A stretch of 64,000 nt of DNA from a virus. The notes below the pieces were generated by a model. It was given only the letters and a program-made list of their open reading frames with translations, was not told the origin of the DNA and made no database searches. The number at the start of each line of letters is the position of its first letter. Position 1 is the stretch's first letter. The position numbers and the translations under genes were made by a program. Where the stretch lies: the IMG/VR virus record IMGVR_UViG_3300047564_003843, positions 96,705-160,704 of that record; one strand, given 5' to 3'. Below are positions 25,448 to 35,236 of this stretch, piece by piece.

Positions 25448-27452
25448 TTTCTTCCTTAAACTCTCTCTTCTTGTCTACTTTCCAATCAGGTATCAACACT
25501 AAATCTACCGTTTCTGGGAAGGTAGGACTGTCAGGAACGGAGACTTTAAAAGACTCTATTTTTCTCACAAGAACGTCATCTCGCGGCTCTTGGTCATCAC
25601 CCATGCGTTGACGTATAAATTCGTCATCAATAATGATTGTGCAGTAATCGCCTGGAACATATGAACCAATTACTGGTGAAAGAGAGCCGTTAACTTGAAT
25701 GTTGTATGTACCGATAGGGGGTAGAGCTTCATACAAATATTCTTGAGCGTAGTTCCATAAAGCGTCTTCGTTCTCAATCTCATCTATTTGCTCTACTTGG
25801 TCAAGAAGTGGCCAACTTCGACCGCTCTCAGCGGAAAGATATGAACGATTTGCTGCACCAGCATATGGTTGACTGGCGTCATCAGTCATATCTTCAATAC
25901 GACCTACAACAAAGAATCGAGTTGCAGCTTCTTCAGCCGATTCATCAACTGTAAAAGTAAGAATGTTGCCAGGATACTCAAAGACTCTTTGGTCTGCTCC
26001 AAGCTCCTCGGGCTCATAGTACGACCCATTTGCAGGTAGAAAATCTGGTTGACTTGGGAAGGTAACAAACGTTCTTGTAAAACTCGCTGTGTCGTAGTCA
26101 TAATCACATTCAATACGATAATCAAATGGACCATTTACAGAGTTTGAATAGTCTTCAAGAATTTCTCCAACAGTTTTGTTTTGATAGCCTCTAAAAATTC
26201 TTGTGTCTCTATAAACTCCACTTTTATTGGTATCAGAAAGAGAAATACCAATATCTGAGTTTGATAGATAGCTTCCAAAGTCTCCGTATGTAACTTTACT
26301 TCCCATGGTAACGGTTCCACCAGATACAGGTCTAGAATCGTTAAGTATTCCACCAGTTACATATTGAATTATATTTGCAGACGGAACGTTACTAATAACG
26401 TGTCTTCCATTATATGTAGAGTCTAGAGTTCCAGAGAAAAAGCTGTCTACACCAGTAACAACAAAAGAAGAGCCAACAGACAACCCGTGGGGCCTGTCCA
26501 GTGTAAGTTCAGCAACACCATTTTGTGTTTTTCTAAAAGTTACGTTAAATGTTTGCAGACCGTTTACTACAGCCGATGGCACATCTGGACCATTTAAATC
26601 AAATCTAAAAGTTGTTCTAGAAGGAACTTCGGTAACAAAATGAGTTCCGTCTAAGCCAGATCCCACCTCATACAAAGTAATTTCTTGACCAATAATTATG
26701 TCGTGCTCGGTGGCTGTAGTTATAGTTACTACGTTTGCAGAGCGTTCTTTTTTAATAACAGGTACGTCATAGTCTTTTGATGGTCTAATTGCTTCATTAG
26801 CAAAATTAACCCCACCTAAATCTGTGTTAATTCTATATACCAAATCGCGAGCAACATCATATGTATCTGCAAGTAGTCTGCACGCCCCCGAGGTGCTGCT
26901 TCCAGAGGTGTTCGCCGAGTTTGTCGAGTAGGTAAATTGATTTGCGGCTGGAATAGAGATTATTTGATAGTCACCGTCCACCGCTGGGTTTACTGTAGTA
27001 ATTTTTACAAACTGACCTTCAATAAATCCATGAGCCGCATCTGTTGTGATTGTTGCAGTTCCATTAGAAATTGAATACGCAGAAACTCCAACATATTCAG
27101 AACCATAAATAATAGTTTGCCAAATATTTCTATGATAAAGATAACTTACAAACTCTGATGCATCTACAGAAAGCTCTTTTGTGGCTACGCTGTATTGACG
27201 CGCCCAAATTATCCCTCCCCAAACGCAAGTGCCATTTCGAATTATGTACAAACCAGTTCTTCCTGGCATTGTAGACTCATAAAGATTTAAAGCTTTTGTA
27301 GTCTCGATGAAAGGTATAGTTCCAGAAAAGCCACCAGCTTTTTTATTAGCTCTTTCATAAGAAACGCTTTTAAAAGGCACCTCTGATATAACAGTGTTGC
27401 TTAGCAAATCTGTTAGGTAATATCGATATTCAACATTAGTCTGTAGTGTCAT
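25437..27452 (-). CDS. Gp37-like tail hub/minor tail protein
   Basis: A 671-residue protein like the siphovirus ReqiPepy6 Gp37 group. The N-terminal part (YRYYLTDLLSNTVISEVPF...GGFSGTIPF) and the segment LYIIRNGTCVWGGIIWARQ are the typical start of baseplate-hub proteins encoded after Dit. Three FCCH-like repeats are inserted between about residues 125 and 380 (AHGFIEGQFVKI, EHDIIIGQEITL, PHGLSVGSSFVV). The C-terminal third (GSYVPGDYCTIIIDDEF) returns to the hub fold. Ribosome site AAAGGACAA. It starts 16 bases after the Dit-like gene. Probably forms the tail tip that carries the fibres. Confidence 0.8.
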   Translation of the reverse strand: MTLQTNVEYRYYLTDLLSNTVISEVPFKSVSYERANKKAGGFSGTIPFIETTKALNLYESTMPGRTGLYIIRNGTCVWGGIIWARQYSVATKELSVDASEFVSYLYHRNIWQTIIYGSEYVGVSAYSISNGTATITTDAAHGFIEGQFVKITTVNPAVDGDYQIISIPAANQFTYSTNSANTSGSSTSGACRLLADTYDVARDLVYRINTDLGGVNFANEAIRPSKDYDVPVIKKERSANVVTITTATEHDIIIGQEITLYEVGSGLDGTHFVTEVPSRTTFRFDLNGPDVPSAVVNGLQTFNVTFRKTQNGVAELTLDRPHGLSVGSSFVVTGVDSFFSGTLDSTYNGRHVISNVPSANIIQYVTGGILNDSRPVSGGTVTMGSKVTYGDFGSYLSNSDIGISLSDTNKSGVYRDTRIFRGYQNKTVGEILEDYSNSVNGPFDYRIECDYDYDTASFTRTFVTFPSQPDFLPANGSYYEPEELGADQRVFEYPGNILTFTVDESAEEAATRFFVVGRIEDMTDDASQPYAGAANRSYLSAESGRSWPLLDQVEQIDEIENEDALWNYAQEYLYEALPPIGTYNIQVNGSLSPVIGSYVPGDYCTIIIDDEFIRQRMGDDQEPRDDVLVRKIESFKVSVPDSPTFPETVDLVLIPDWKVDKKREFKEENGF

Positions 27453-27467
27453 TTTTATTTTGTCCTT

Positions 27468-29795
27468 TTATCCAAGCCATCCAGAGCGGTAGTAGATTCT
27501 TAAGCTTGCCCCACCCTTTGGGTTTCCAGCATCCTCAAACTCTATCTGATTATTGCCAGGAGCAATTTCAATAAAATCAGCAAGAACATCAACTCTTCCT
27601 CGAGCACCATCAACTTCTCCGTTAAAAGCAACTTCTCTATTTTTTGTATCAATTTCTAAAATATCTGCAGATAGGACAGCAGTAGCATTTGAAATACCTG
27701 GAGTAAAGATGACATCGTTCTTTTTAATAGCTTTTCCAGACGCCTGAGTTGCTGCTACTGTTCCAGAGACACTAGCAGTTCCTGAAGACCCAGTGAAAGG
27801 AAGACTTCCTGAAACAGTTGCTGTTCCACTAGGAGTTACTGTGGTCACGTTTTCAATACCTAAAAGCTCAAGAAAAACTGTTGTCACATTTGTACTTGGA
27901 ATATCTGTACCAGAGATTACTACCGTAAAAGAGTTTGCAGTAAGAATAGAAGCAACTTGCCTTGCATCTGTTCCGAACGGGGTTGTTCCAGAGAAACGAA
28001 CCTCTGCCCCAGTAAATAACCCATGAGAGCTATTTGTAACTACAGTTACTATATTTCCAGTCCTTGAGTAAGAACTTACTTTTCTAGTTGCAACCTCGAC
28101 AAAACCTGCAGATACCACTGTAGGAATTAAATTAGTAACGGTTTTTGAGTATGAGAAAGTGGTTGTACTAGGTATGGCTGTAATTACAAAAGTTCCATCA
28201 TAGGTAGGGTCTACCCCAGAAACCGTGACTCTTTCACCAATTATAAAATTATGTGGAGTTGTTGTTGTCAATATAACTGTATTAGAAGACGCCGAACGAG
28301 TTGCAATAGACCGTTCGTTTGCAGATGCTCTTTTATATGTAAAGCTGGTAGAAGTTGGTGTATCTAAAACTGTGTAATTCCCGTTAAAGTGAGAGTCTAC
28401 GTTTGAAATAGCCACTGACTCTCCTACAATAAAACCGTGAGCAGAGTTAGTAACTAAGCTTGCAATATTAGAAGTGAGCTGTTTGCTTACAATCTCTTTT
28501 GCATTTGTACGAGTTGCAGCATAGCTAAAAGTATTGCTAGTTACAGCAGTAATTCCATATGAACCGTCAAAAGGAATTCCAGCACCAGCCACGGTGGCTG
28601 TATCTCCAATAATAAATTGATGTACGTCAGAAGTTGTTATTGTTGCAATGTTAGATACAACAACTTTTCCTGTTATAGCTCTTGGCGGTACTCGAGTCTT
28701 TTGGTATGTAAAACTATTAGCATTTGGAGTTCCTGTAACTGTATATACCCCGTCAAAAAGACTATCTACTCCAGCTATTGTTACTGAATCGCCAGACCCA
28801 AAACCGTGAGGAGTTGTTGTCTCAAGTCGAGCAACAGTATTTAAAAGAGACTTAGAAACAATTTCACGCACTTCTGCAGACTGTGTTTCAAAAGTAAAAG
28901 TTGTGTCTGTAGGAACAGTTAATATCGACTGCTCTCCATCAAACGGAAATCCAACATTAGAGATATAGATACTGTCTCCAACTTTAAAATCATGCTTAGT
29001 TGTAGTTGTCAACGTAGCAATGTCCTTTAATTGAGTTGTATCAAAAACAAGCTGTTTATTTACAATAGACCTTGTAATGCTGCCTTTAAGAGACTGAGTT
29101 ATTAAAAGAAGCTTATCTGTTGTTCTGTTATAAATTGTAGCTGGAGAGGTTAAAGGTCCACTAATTTCTAAAATACAAGGAACAGGGTAATTTCCAATAT
29201 TGACTACTGAACCTGTTCCGTCATAGCCAGTTTCAATGTTACTTACAGGAACTTCTACAACGCTGTAGCCGTCTGGGCTAGCATCGTTCCAAGAATATTT
29301 AATTGGGTCTGCAGCGCGAAGACCGATTTCAAAGTTTGTTCTGCCACGAGCATTATCAGTGTTTATTTGAACATCCCCACTTAGACGAACAAAAGACGCT
29401 CTAATTGGGTCGTTACCAGTCTTTAGCCATGTTCCCTTATAAACCAAGTCGCAAGCGGCTACTAATCTATCTCGAGCTGTTTCCACCTGAGCAGGGTTTT
29501 GAACAAGGAAAGTTCCCTTTAAAACAAGACTTCTTGCAGCATATCGTCCTTGAACATCGTAAGAACCGTCACCAAATCCCCGAGCAATATCTGGCATTTC
29601 TGCTGGTGGCATAGACCACCAACCTTCAATATCTGTGACAACCCAAACAACACCAAATTCATCAATAGTGTTAAAAATAAAATCTCCAAGAATAATATTT
29701 GCTTGAAGTTTTAGTTTTTCTATTTCATTTGGTTGTAGGGGTGTAAGACCTCTATTAACGTAATAATTTTCCTGAGCTTGATTGTAAGAAGTCAT
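27468..29795 (-). CDS. Distal tail (Dit)-like protein carrying six FCCH-like repeats
   Basis: A 775-residue protein. Residues 1-180 match the Dit ring fold (FGVVWVVTDIEGWW, YAARSLVLKGTFLV, TNFEIGLRAADPIKYSW), and the last 60 residues (EFEDAGNPKGGASLRIYYRSGW) look like the second half of that fold. In between are six tandem repeats of about 62 residues, each with an HGF/HNF/HDF-x3-G-(D/E)-x-V core and a TSFTY-like strand. Ordinary Dit proteins are about 250-300 residues, so this one is greatly extended. It follows the tape measure by one base, the standard position. The repeats probably decorate the tail tip and could bind glycans. Confidence 0.8.
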   Translation of the reverse strand: MTSYNQAQENYYVNRGLTPLQPNEIEKLKLQANIILGDFIFNTIDEFGVVWVVTDIEGWWSMPPAEMPDIARGFGDGSYDVQGRYAARSLVLKGTFLVQNPAQVETARDRLVAACDLVYKGTWLKTGNDPIRASFVRLSGDVQINTDNARGRTNFEIGLRAADPIKYSWNDASPDGYSVVEVPVSNIETGYDGTGSVVNIGNYPVPCILEISGPLTSPATIYNRTTDKLLLITQSLKGSITRSIVNKQLVFDTTQLKDIATLTTTTKHDFKVGDSIYISNVGFPFDGEQSILTVPTDTTFTFETQSAEVREIVSKSLLNTVARLETTTPHGFGSGDSVTIAGVDSLFDGVYTVTGTPNANSFTYQKTRVPPRAITGKVVVSNIATITTSDVHQFIIGDTATVAGAGIPFDGSYGITAVTSNTFSYAATRTNAKEIVSKQLTSNIASLVTNSAHGFIVGESVAISNVDSHFNGNYTVLDTPTSTSFTYKRASANERSIATRSASSNTVILTTTTPHNFIIGERVTVSGVDPTYDGTFVITAIPSTTTFSYSKTVTNLIPTVVSAGFVEVATRKVSSYSRTGNIVTVVTNSSHGLFTGAEVRFSGTTPFGTDARQVASILTANSFTVVISGTDIPSTNVTTVFLELLGIENVTTVTPSGTATVSGSLPFTGSSGTASVSGTVAATQASGKAIKKNDVIFTPGISNATAVLSADILEIDTKNREVAFNGEVDGARGRVDVLADFIEIAPGNNQIEFEDAGNPKGGASLRIYYRSGWLG

Positions 29796-29796
29796 T

Positions 29797-32700
29797 TTAT
29801 GCAGCTCCTCGTCTCATTTGATAAGCAAGCTGACGTGATACAAGGTTTGCAAGCTCACGCTCATCCATACCAGCTGAAGGGTAAACATTTACTGTTATGC
29901 CTCTACCAGAACCACCTGCCATGTAATCAATCATGGCTTTATCACGCTTTGATAACCCGTCTGGGTCCAAAGGTTCAACGCGCTCTGCTCTTCCACCTTC
30001 ACCAATAAGGCTGAGCATTCCACCTCTTGTTGGTGGAACAATTCCACCCATAGCAAGTCTAGGTAGGCCAATCTCAAAACTTGGAAGTTTCTTTCCAAAT
30101 ACTTCAAAGCCACCAATTTTTAATCTCTTTGAAGCTACATTGCTGTTCCACCAGTTTTTAGCTAACTCCCAAGCGCCTTGTAGCCCACTAGATATAAAAC
30201 TCCAAATACCCTTAAGGTTGTTTGTAAATCTTTGTGGGATTCCCTTCACCCAACCAAGGACTTCTTCCATCTTAGTTTTTACAGCTTGATACGCTGTACC
30301 AAGACCATCAGAGACAAATCCCCAAATCTTTCCAGCACCATCAATAAATCTCTTAGGTAATCCTGTTAACCATGGAACTAAAGTATTTGTAAAGTATGTA
30401 GTTACTGCATTCCAAGCATCTTTAATCTTGTCTGATAAAAAGTTCCAAACTTTTCCTGCAAGCTCAAAAACTTTTTTAGGTAAGAATGTATACCAATCCC
30501 AAACAGTCTTAAACCAAGAAAGAAGAGTGTTCCATGAAGTGACAGCAGCATCCTTGAGGAAGTTCCAAACTTTGCCCGCTAACTCCATAACTTTTCCAGG
30601 AAGTGCAGTAAACCAAGGGAAGACAGTTTCAGTAAAGAATTTAGTGATTTCAGGCCAAAACTTGATAATTAAACTTGGAATAGGGAATAAGATAAATGCC
30701 AAAACTTCAAGGACTTTTTTACCAAAGTCCACAATTCCTGGGATTAAAGTTTCAGTAAAGAAAGTCTTAACCTTTGTCCAAATTTCTGGAACCTTTTCAC
30801 TAACTGCACCCCATACCTTTGAGAATATTTCTCCAATTTTTTTAGGAAGTTCTTTAAAGAAGGCAACAATCTTGTCCCAGTTTTCGATAATAAGAGGAAG
30901 AACTAGAAGAAGAATTCCAATAGGACCGCCAATTAAAGCAAGACCTCTACCAGCAGTGCGAGCAGCAGCTCCCAAACCTCTTAAAACGCCAGTCTTTACC
31001 TTTGCAGCACCAGTGCTTTTCTGCATTCCAGCCCTTGCTGCAGCAGAAGAAGTTGAAACTTTACGAAGACTTATAGCAGCTTGATCTGCAGATAGATAAA
31101 CGCCCCTCATCGCTGCTTTCTTTTGCTTATCTACAATCATCTGTTTTTGTAGTTCTTTTCTGGTTAAACCAGAACCAGTACGGAATTTACCAAATGGGTC
31201 ACGTATAAATTTAAGTAGTCCACTAAAAGTATTTTTAACTTTTAGAATCGAACCAATAATTCCTAGAAATACAAATCTTGCACCCTTACCTACAAGGGCA
31301 AATGCACGATATACAGCAAAGATACTTCCAGTAAATATCAAAATCTTTTGACCAATATCACTACCAAAAATATTTGTTAAAACTCTAAAAATCTTAGACA
31401 GTGTTTCAAAGAATATTTGAATAGCTCCGCTATCTGCAAACACCTTCACAAGTTTTGCAAACTCAACTACTACATCTCCCAAAGCAGGAAGAGTCCCAGA
31501 AAATTCTTCACCAATACTTCCAAAAATGTCAACTGCTTCATTAAGCTTGTCAAGAAGTATTCCAAAACCTTCAGAAGCTCCAACTTTGGCTGATTCACCA
31601 ACAATATTGCCAATTAAATCCAAAAGCTTTGTAAAGTTGGTTGTTAACCCATTTAAGAACGTTGTAAGACCTTCGTTATCAGCCCCACCGCTTGTAAATT
31701 CTTTCCATTTTGTAAAGGTGGTGTCTAAGTATTTAACAAAGATATCTGCAGCACCACCTGGGGCAATAACGTTGTCAATAATGTCGCCTAGAGAGCCAAA
31801 GCCCTTCTTGAAAGCATCTCCTAAGCCACTCGAGATTCTATTAATGTTTTCAAAAAACTCTGTAAGCTCTCCTGTAGCTTGTTTAGCTTTCATTGTTTTA
31901 TCAAAAGTTTCGCCAAGACGCTGAATCCATAAACCAAACTTGTCAATCAAAGGCTCAGCTGCAGCTAGAAGAGCAACAAGCCCGCCATAGAATCCAGCAG
32001 CACCTTTACCTACTCTTCTTAGGAGAGTGTCGTTGTTTTTCCATACCTTTTGAAGGTTAGCAAGATTTGTACCTTCAGTGAGTGCATTAGAAAAATCAAT
32101 AGCAATATCACCAAGAACTCCTCCAGTGCCTTCAAGCAGTGGAATAAGTTTTGGAAATAGGTTATCTACAAGATTTTGAATTGCTGTTTCAAGTTTAGGG
32201 AATAGGTTCTTTCCAGCGGCGGCTCTAAGTTTTTTAAACTCGCCTTGGATACTCATTAAGTATTTAACAAACCTTTGAGCCTCAGGGGATAAGCCAGCAA
32301 GAGCATCAGCAAAAGCATCTGCTCCAGGACCTTTTCGAGCGTCTGCTAATTCTTTTTCAGCATCTACAACATCACGAATAGCTAGTCCAATTTGACGATT
32401 GATGTCACGGACTGCTTTGCTTTTCTTTTCATCATTTGTTGCTTCATCTGTAGCTTCAGAAAGGGCTTTCTTTGCATCGTCAACTGATTTCAAAGATTTT
32501 GCATAATCAACAGCAGCATCTCCAGCTGCTTCTCGAGCATTTCTTTCTGCAATGGCAGCATCTTTAACAGCCTGAGAACCCTCGACGCCAACAGCAGTTG
32601 CTGCTTTTTCTTCTTTCTTTAAATCTTTATTTCGATCAATAGCCTTACGAAGGTTGAGGTCAGCCTCGGCAAATGCAAGCTCGGCTTCTTGTCGAGCACG

Positions 32701-33537
32701 AGAGTTTGGTGGGAGGTCTTGAACGCGTTGCAACGCATCTCTTGCTTTAATAAACTCAAGTCGTGCTTTTTTCTCGGAGATTGCAGCGCCTTCAGTCTCA
32801 AATCTGAGCTGCTGTAGTTTTTCTTTAGCCTCTTCACGAGTTTTATTAAGTTGCTGCGTTGCTTTATTACTTGCTTCCTGAGCATCTCGATAAGTGCGCT
32901 CAGAGCGAGAAGCAGAAATTTTTGCATCAGCAAGGTTCTCTTCTGCATCAAGCTGCCTTTTAGCTAATTGAGCAAGAAGTTCTGGTTTTCCTTCTGTTTG
33001 AAGACGCTTAAGTTTTAATGTAGCGTCTGAGACTCTTCGCCTAGCTGCTGCAATTGCTTTATCATTTGCAATAGAACCTTTCTGGGTTTTTAGTCCAGCT
33101 TTTAAAGCTTCACTAACACCAGAAAATGCAAGTTTTGCAGTTAGAGCAGCTTGCGCTACGGCACCTAAAGTAGCGGTCATTGCTACTAAACCACCTGCTG
33201 CTACTGCAGCTGCGGTTGCACCTAAAGTTAATAATCCACCACCTACAGCACCAATAGCTCCTGCTAAAGCAGTAAATGCAGGACCTAAAAAGTATCCTGT
33301 AGTGATTAATCTCTGTAAACCTAGTCGAGCGTCTTCAGCTTCTTTTCTAAACTTTGCACTAAAGAGTCCTCCTCTGTCCTTGTCACCGCTGGATAGCCCT
33401 CTTGAAAAAGAGTTGGAAATATCGCGTCCGTATCTTTCACCAATACCGTCTAAGCCTTCAAAGGCTCTTTGAATATCGGGACGAACGCGATTTGTGATAG
33501 CACGGACAATGACGTGTGCTTCACCTACTACTGCCAT
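29797..33537 (-). CDS. Tape measure protein
   Basis: A 1,246-residue protein that sets tail length; at about 0.15 nm per residue this predicts a tail near 190 nm. Residues 78-140 are strongly hydrophobic Ala/Gly-rich segments that probably insert in the host membrane on DNA entry. Residues 150-400 are long coiled coil (many EA/EK helices). Residues 900-1160 contain repeats of Trp- and Phe-rich helices (FFTETLIPGIVDFGKK, SFKTVWDWY...LPKKVFELAGKVWNFL). The C-terminus has GRGITVNVYPSAGMDERELANLV. No peptidase or lysozyme motif was seen. The gene lies between the tail-assembly chaperone and Dit genes, as in most siphoviruses. Confidence 0.93.
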   Translation of the reverse strand: MAVVGEAHVIVRAITNRVRPDIQRAFEGLDGIGERYGRDISNSFSRGLSSGDKDRGGLFSAKFRKEAEDARLGLQRLITTGYFLGPAFTALAGAIGAVGGGLLTLGATAAAVAAGGLVAMTATLGAVAQAALTAKLAFSGVSEALKAGLKTQKGSIANDKAIAAARRRVSDATLKLKRLQTEGKPELLAQLAKRQLDAEENLADAKISASRSERTYRDAQEASNKATQQLNKTREEAKEKLQQLRFETEGAAISEKKARLEFIKARDALQRVQDLPPNSRARQEAELAFAEADLNLRKAIDRNKDLKKEEKAATAVGVEGSQAVKDAAIAERNAREAAGDAAVDYAKSLKSVDDAKKALSEATDEATNDEKKSKAVRDINRQIGLAIRDVVDAEKELADARKGPGADAFADALAGLSPEAQRFVKYLMSIQGEFKKLRAAAGKNLFPKLETAIQNLVDNLFPKLIPLLEGTGGVLGDIAIDFSNALTEGTNLANLQKVWKNNDTLLRRVGKGAAGFYGGLVALLAAAEPLIDKFGLWIQRLGETFDKTMKAKQATGELTEFFENINRISSGLGDAFKKGFGSLGDIIDNVIAPGGAADIFVKYLDTTFTKWKEFTSGGADNEGLTTFLNGLTTNFTKLLDLIGNIVGESAKVGASEGFGILLDKLNEAVDIFGSIGEEFSGTLPALGDVVVEFAKLVKVFADSGAIQIFFETLSKIFRVLTNIFGSDIGQKILIFTGSIFAVYRAFALVGKGARFVFLGIIGSILKVKNTFSGLLKFIRDPFGKFRTGSGLTRKELQKQMIVDKQKKAAMRGVYLSADQAAISLRKVSTSSAAARAGMQKSTGAAKVKTGVLRGLGAAARTAGRGLALIGGPIGILLLVLPLIIENWDKIVAFFKELPKKIGEIFSKVWGAVSEKVPEIWTKVKTFFTETLIPGIVDFGKKVLEVLAFILFPIPSLIIKFWPEITKFFTETVFPWFTALPGKVMELAGKVWNFLKDAAVTSWNTLLSWFKTVWDWYTFLPKKVFELAGKVWNFLSDKIKDAWNAVTTYFTNTLVPWLTGLPKRFIDGAGKIWGFVSDGLGTAYQAVKTKMEEVLGWVKGIPQRFTNNLKGIWSFISSGLQGAWELAKNWWNSNVASKRLKIGGFEVFGKKLPSFEIGLPRLAMGGIVPPTRGGMLSLIGEGGRAERVEPLDPDGLSKRDKAMIDYMAGGSGRGITVNVYPSAGMDERELANLVSRQLAYQMRRGAA

Positions 33538-33552
33538 GCTCTCACCTCCTAG

Positions 33553-33990
33553 CTATCCGAGCGGTGCATCAAGTACTGTTCCAAATGGTTTTGACATTTC
33601 TGCGTCAAAATCAGTTGGTGGTACATAAGGTTTAGTTACGCTATTTGACGGATCAAATGGAACTAGATCGTCAAAGGACTGCGAGCCAGATGCGGTTGCA
33701 GTTGAACCTGCACTCGTATCAACTCTGTACTTGTAAGTCGTGCCATACAGCGTTCTGTAGATCACTGAACGCGACTCTGACTTTGCTGCTACTTGTTCTT
33801 GAGAGACAAGATTTAAATCATCCTCAAAATAGTAGTGAAGGACGTCGACCATATCAGCCGCATCCATTTCAGCTAGTTTCAGCCCGCTCACAATTGCTTT
33901 CCCATTAACGTAAGGCCAGAGATCTACTGCCCACTCGAGGAAGGCTCTGGCTGCTGCATAGGGCGGAGTGAATACTGTTCCACTAGCCAC
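33553..33990 (-). CDS. Tail assembly chaperone, second frame (GT-type extension)
   Basis: The frame runs from a GTG at 33990 and overlaps the first chaperone gene by 67 bases in the -1 frame. By analogy with lambda G/GT it should be made as a frameshifted C-terminal extension rather than as a separate protein. Content: helical AARAFLEWAVDLWPYVNG and MDAADMVDVLHYYFEDDL, then a Ser/Asp-rich flexible end. The -1 frame is closed by TGA about 13 bases upstream of the GTG, so any slip must occur inside the overlap. No canonical X-XXY-YYZ heptamer was found there, leaving independent GTG initiation possible. Confidence 0.75.
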   Translation of the reverse strand: MASGTVFTPPYAAARAFLEWAVDLWPYVNGKAIVSGLKLAEMDAADMVDVLHYYFEDDLNLVSQEQVAAKSESRSVIYRTLYGTTYKYRVDTSAGSTATASGSQSFDDLVPFDPSNSVTKPYVPPTDFDAEMSKPFGTVLDAPLG

Positions 33991-34271
33991 GCAGTAATCT
34001 CACCGAGGGTGTCCACGGTTACGATTTTGTCTGGGTCGTTGAGAAGTGCATTGAACTTCTCCAAACTCTCTGAGAGAAGAGTCTTCTCAAAGAATTCGTT
34101 GATGGTTCGTGCTACCGCTGCACCATCAGACTCATCTGAATTTGCCACGATGGTAAGAAGTGTCTTGCCTTGAATTGCTGGTCGGCAATGAAACTCTTCA
34201 CCGTGAATCTTGAACGATAGTGGAGAGAACTCTTGAGCAGCTCCACCGAAGTCCTTGAATCGGTTTGTCAT
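33924..34271 (-). CDS. Tail assembly chaperone, first frame (G-type)
   Basis: A 115-residue protein that probably coats the tape measure while the tail tube grows. It has the usual pattern of actinophage chaperones: a small beta start (SFKIHGEEFHCRPAI), helices with FFEKTLLSESLEKFNALL, and the ending TLGEITAWLVEQYSLRPMQQPEPSSSG, where the L-V-E-x-Y-x-x-R-P sequence is a family hallmark. It lies immediately before the second chaperone frame and the tape measure. The ribosome site AAAGGAAACAGG precedes ATG, and a hairpin at 34296-34315 lies upstream. Confidence 0.82.
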   Translation of the reverse strand: MTNRFKDFGGAAQEFSPLSFKIHGEEFHCRPAIQGKTLLTIVANSDESDGAAVARTINEFFEKTLLSESLEKFNALLNDPDKIVTVDTLGEITAWLVEQYSLRPMQQPEPSSSGQ

Positions 34272-34295
34272 CCTGTTTCCTTTGTTTGTGTCTTT

Positions 34296-34315
34296 CCTAT
34301 TACTGGTGTAATAGG
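34296..34315 (-). terminator. Perfect 8-bp hairpin between connector and chaperone genes
   Basis: CCTATTAC and GTAATAGG pair perfectly across a 4-base loop. It follows the gp10-like stop by about 10 bases and ends 24 bases before the chaperone start. There is no U-run, so it is probably an mRNA processing or stabilising structure or a weak attenuator. Confidence 0.45.
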
Positions 34316-34325
34316 TGTATCTATT

Positions 34326-34715
34326 TTACCTAGCTAACCTAAGGTTATCTGTCAGATAACGATTAGGTCTTGTACCAGGGTGCTTCACTACATGGGCAAA
34401 AACTATTTGACCTCTTGTAGCAAACTTTAGAACTTGCTTTCTATTTGGCTTAATAATGTGCGGAGAAGTGCCTTCGTGATGCATTTTTGCATAGCTCAAG
34501 GTAGAGCCAACTCGAACATATTGACCTCTCGTGTCAGTAAAATGTCGCATATGAATGGATGCACGAAGTGCTCCAGTTCTAACACCGACTTGACGTCGAG
34601 CCCCACTCAAAACTCTTAGTCCTCTTGCTCTTAAATCTTTTCCTATTGGACCATTTGAAGACCTAAGCAGATACTCCATACCTGCTCTATTTTCTATAAA
34701 AATTACATCAGCCAT
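34326..34715 (-). CDS. HK97 gp10-like head-tail completion (neck) protein
   Basis: A 129-residue protein with the gp10 family pattern: an early helix, ARRQVGVRTGALRASIHMRHF (VRTGALRxSI is the hallmark), VGSTLSYAKMHHEGTSPHII, and KHPGTRPNRYLTDNLRLA at the end. These proteins join the filled head to the tail. It shares one base with the preceding gene and precedes the chaperones. Confidence 0.85.
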   Translation of the reverse strand: MADVIFIENRAGMEYLLRSSNGPIGKDLRARGLRVLSGARRQVGVRTGALRASIHMRHFTDTRGQYVRVGSTLSYAKMHHEGTSPHIIKPNRKQVLKFATRGQIVFAHVVKHPGTRPNRYLTDNLRLAR

Positions 34716-35221
34716 TATGGAACCACCATCGTGATTGTCATACGAGTTGTTTGAAATCCACCCTCGGGAGGAGCAGAGTCAACAGTTGCAATAACGCCCA
34801 TACCAAATGGACCATTAGTTGCCCAAGAATCGAATTGGTTAATACTTTCCATAAGAATCCAAGCATCGTAAGCTGCAACAACAGCTGCTGCTTGAATATC
34901 ATCAGCTAGAGGTGGTTGACCATTTTGCTGAACAATTGGGACCTCACGGGAGACAGAAATATTTAAGGTAACAGAGCGAGGGTCATTACAACGACGAGGC
35001 TCAGTTGCTTCATCTCCTGGAGTTCCTACATACATCTGAATAAGAGAAACAACAAGCTGTTCGCAGTCGACAACAGGAGTGGCTATATTCCAATAACGAC
35101 GTGCTGGAAGAGGCATGTCATAAGAGTTATAAACATTAATAACTCTATTTAAAACATCTTGCATCAAATTAGCCAAATTTTTAGCGTCATTTGACACACC
35201 AGTCACGTTAGGAAGTGCCAT
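34715..35221 (-). CDS. Head-tail connector / tail terminator-like protein
   Basis: A 168-residue protein placed between the head-tail adaptor and the gp10-like gene, where siphoviruses encode head-closure or tail-terminator proteins. Content fits: helical N-terminus (NDAKNLANLMQDVLNRVIN), a central acidic part, an LNISVSREVPIV strand and a C-terminal beta hairpin (FQTTRMTITMVVP). No diagnostic motif distinguishes closure from terminator, so the exact role is by position. Confidence 0.6.
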   Translation of the reverse strand: MALPNVTGVSNDAKNLANLMQDVLNRVINVYNSYDMPLPARRYWNIATPVVDCEQLVVSLIQMYVGTPGDEATEPRRCNDPRSVTLNISVSREVPIVQQNGQPPLADDIQAAAVVAAYDAWILMESINQFDSWATNGPFGMGVIATVDSAPPEGGFQTTRMTITMVVP

Positions 35222-35236
35222 TGTCTATCTCCGTCT

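Noticed and set aside
30428-31084. A 218-residue + strand frame inside the tape measure gene
   Set aside because: Shadow of the tape measure coding strand: no ribosome site, no recognisable domain, biased Lys/Thr/Pro content.
33924-33990. CTC-CGC-CCT or CCT-TCC-TCG as a -1 slippery site
   Set aside because: After a -1 shift the tRNAs would mispair at the second codon position; neither fits X-XXY-YYZ.
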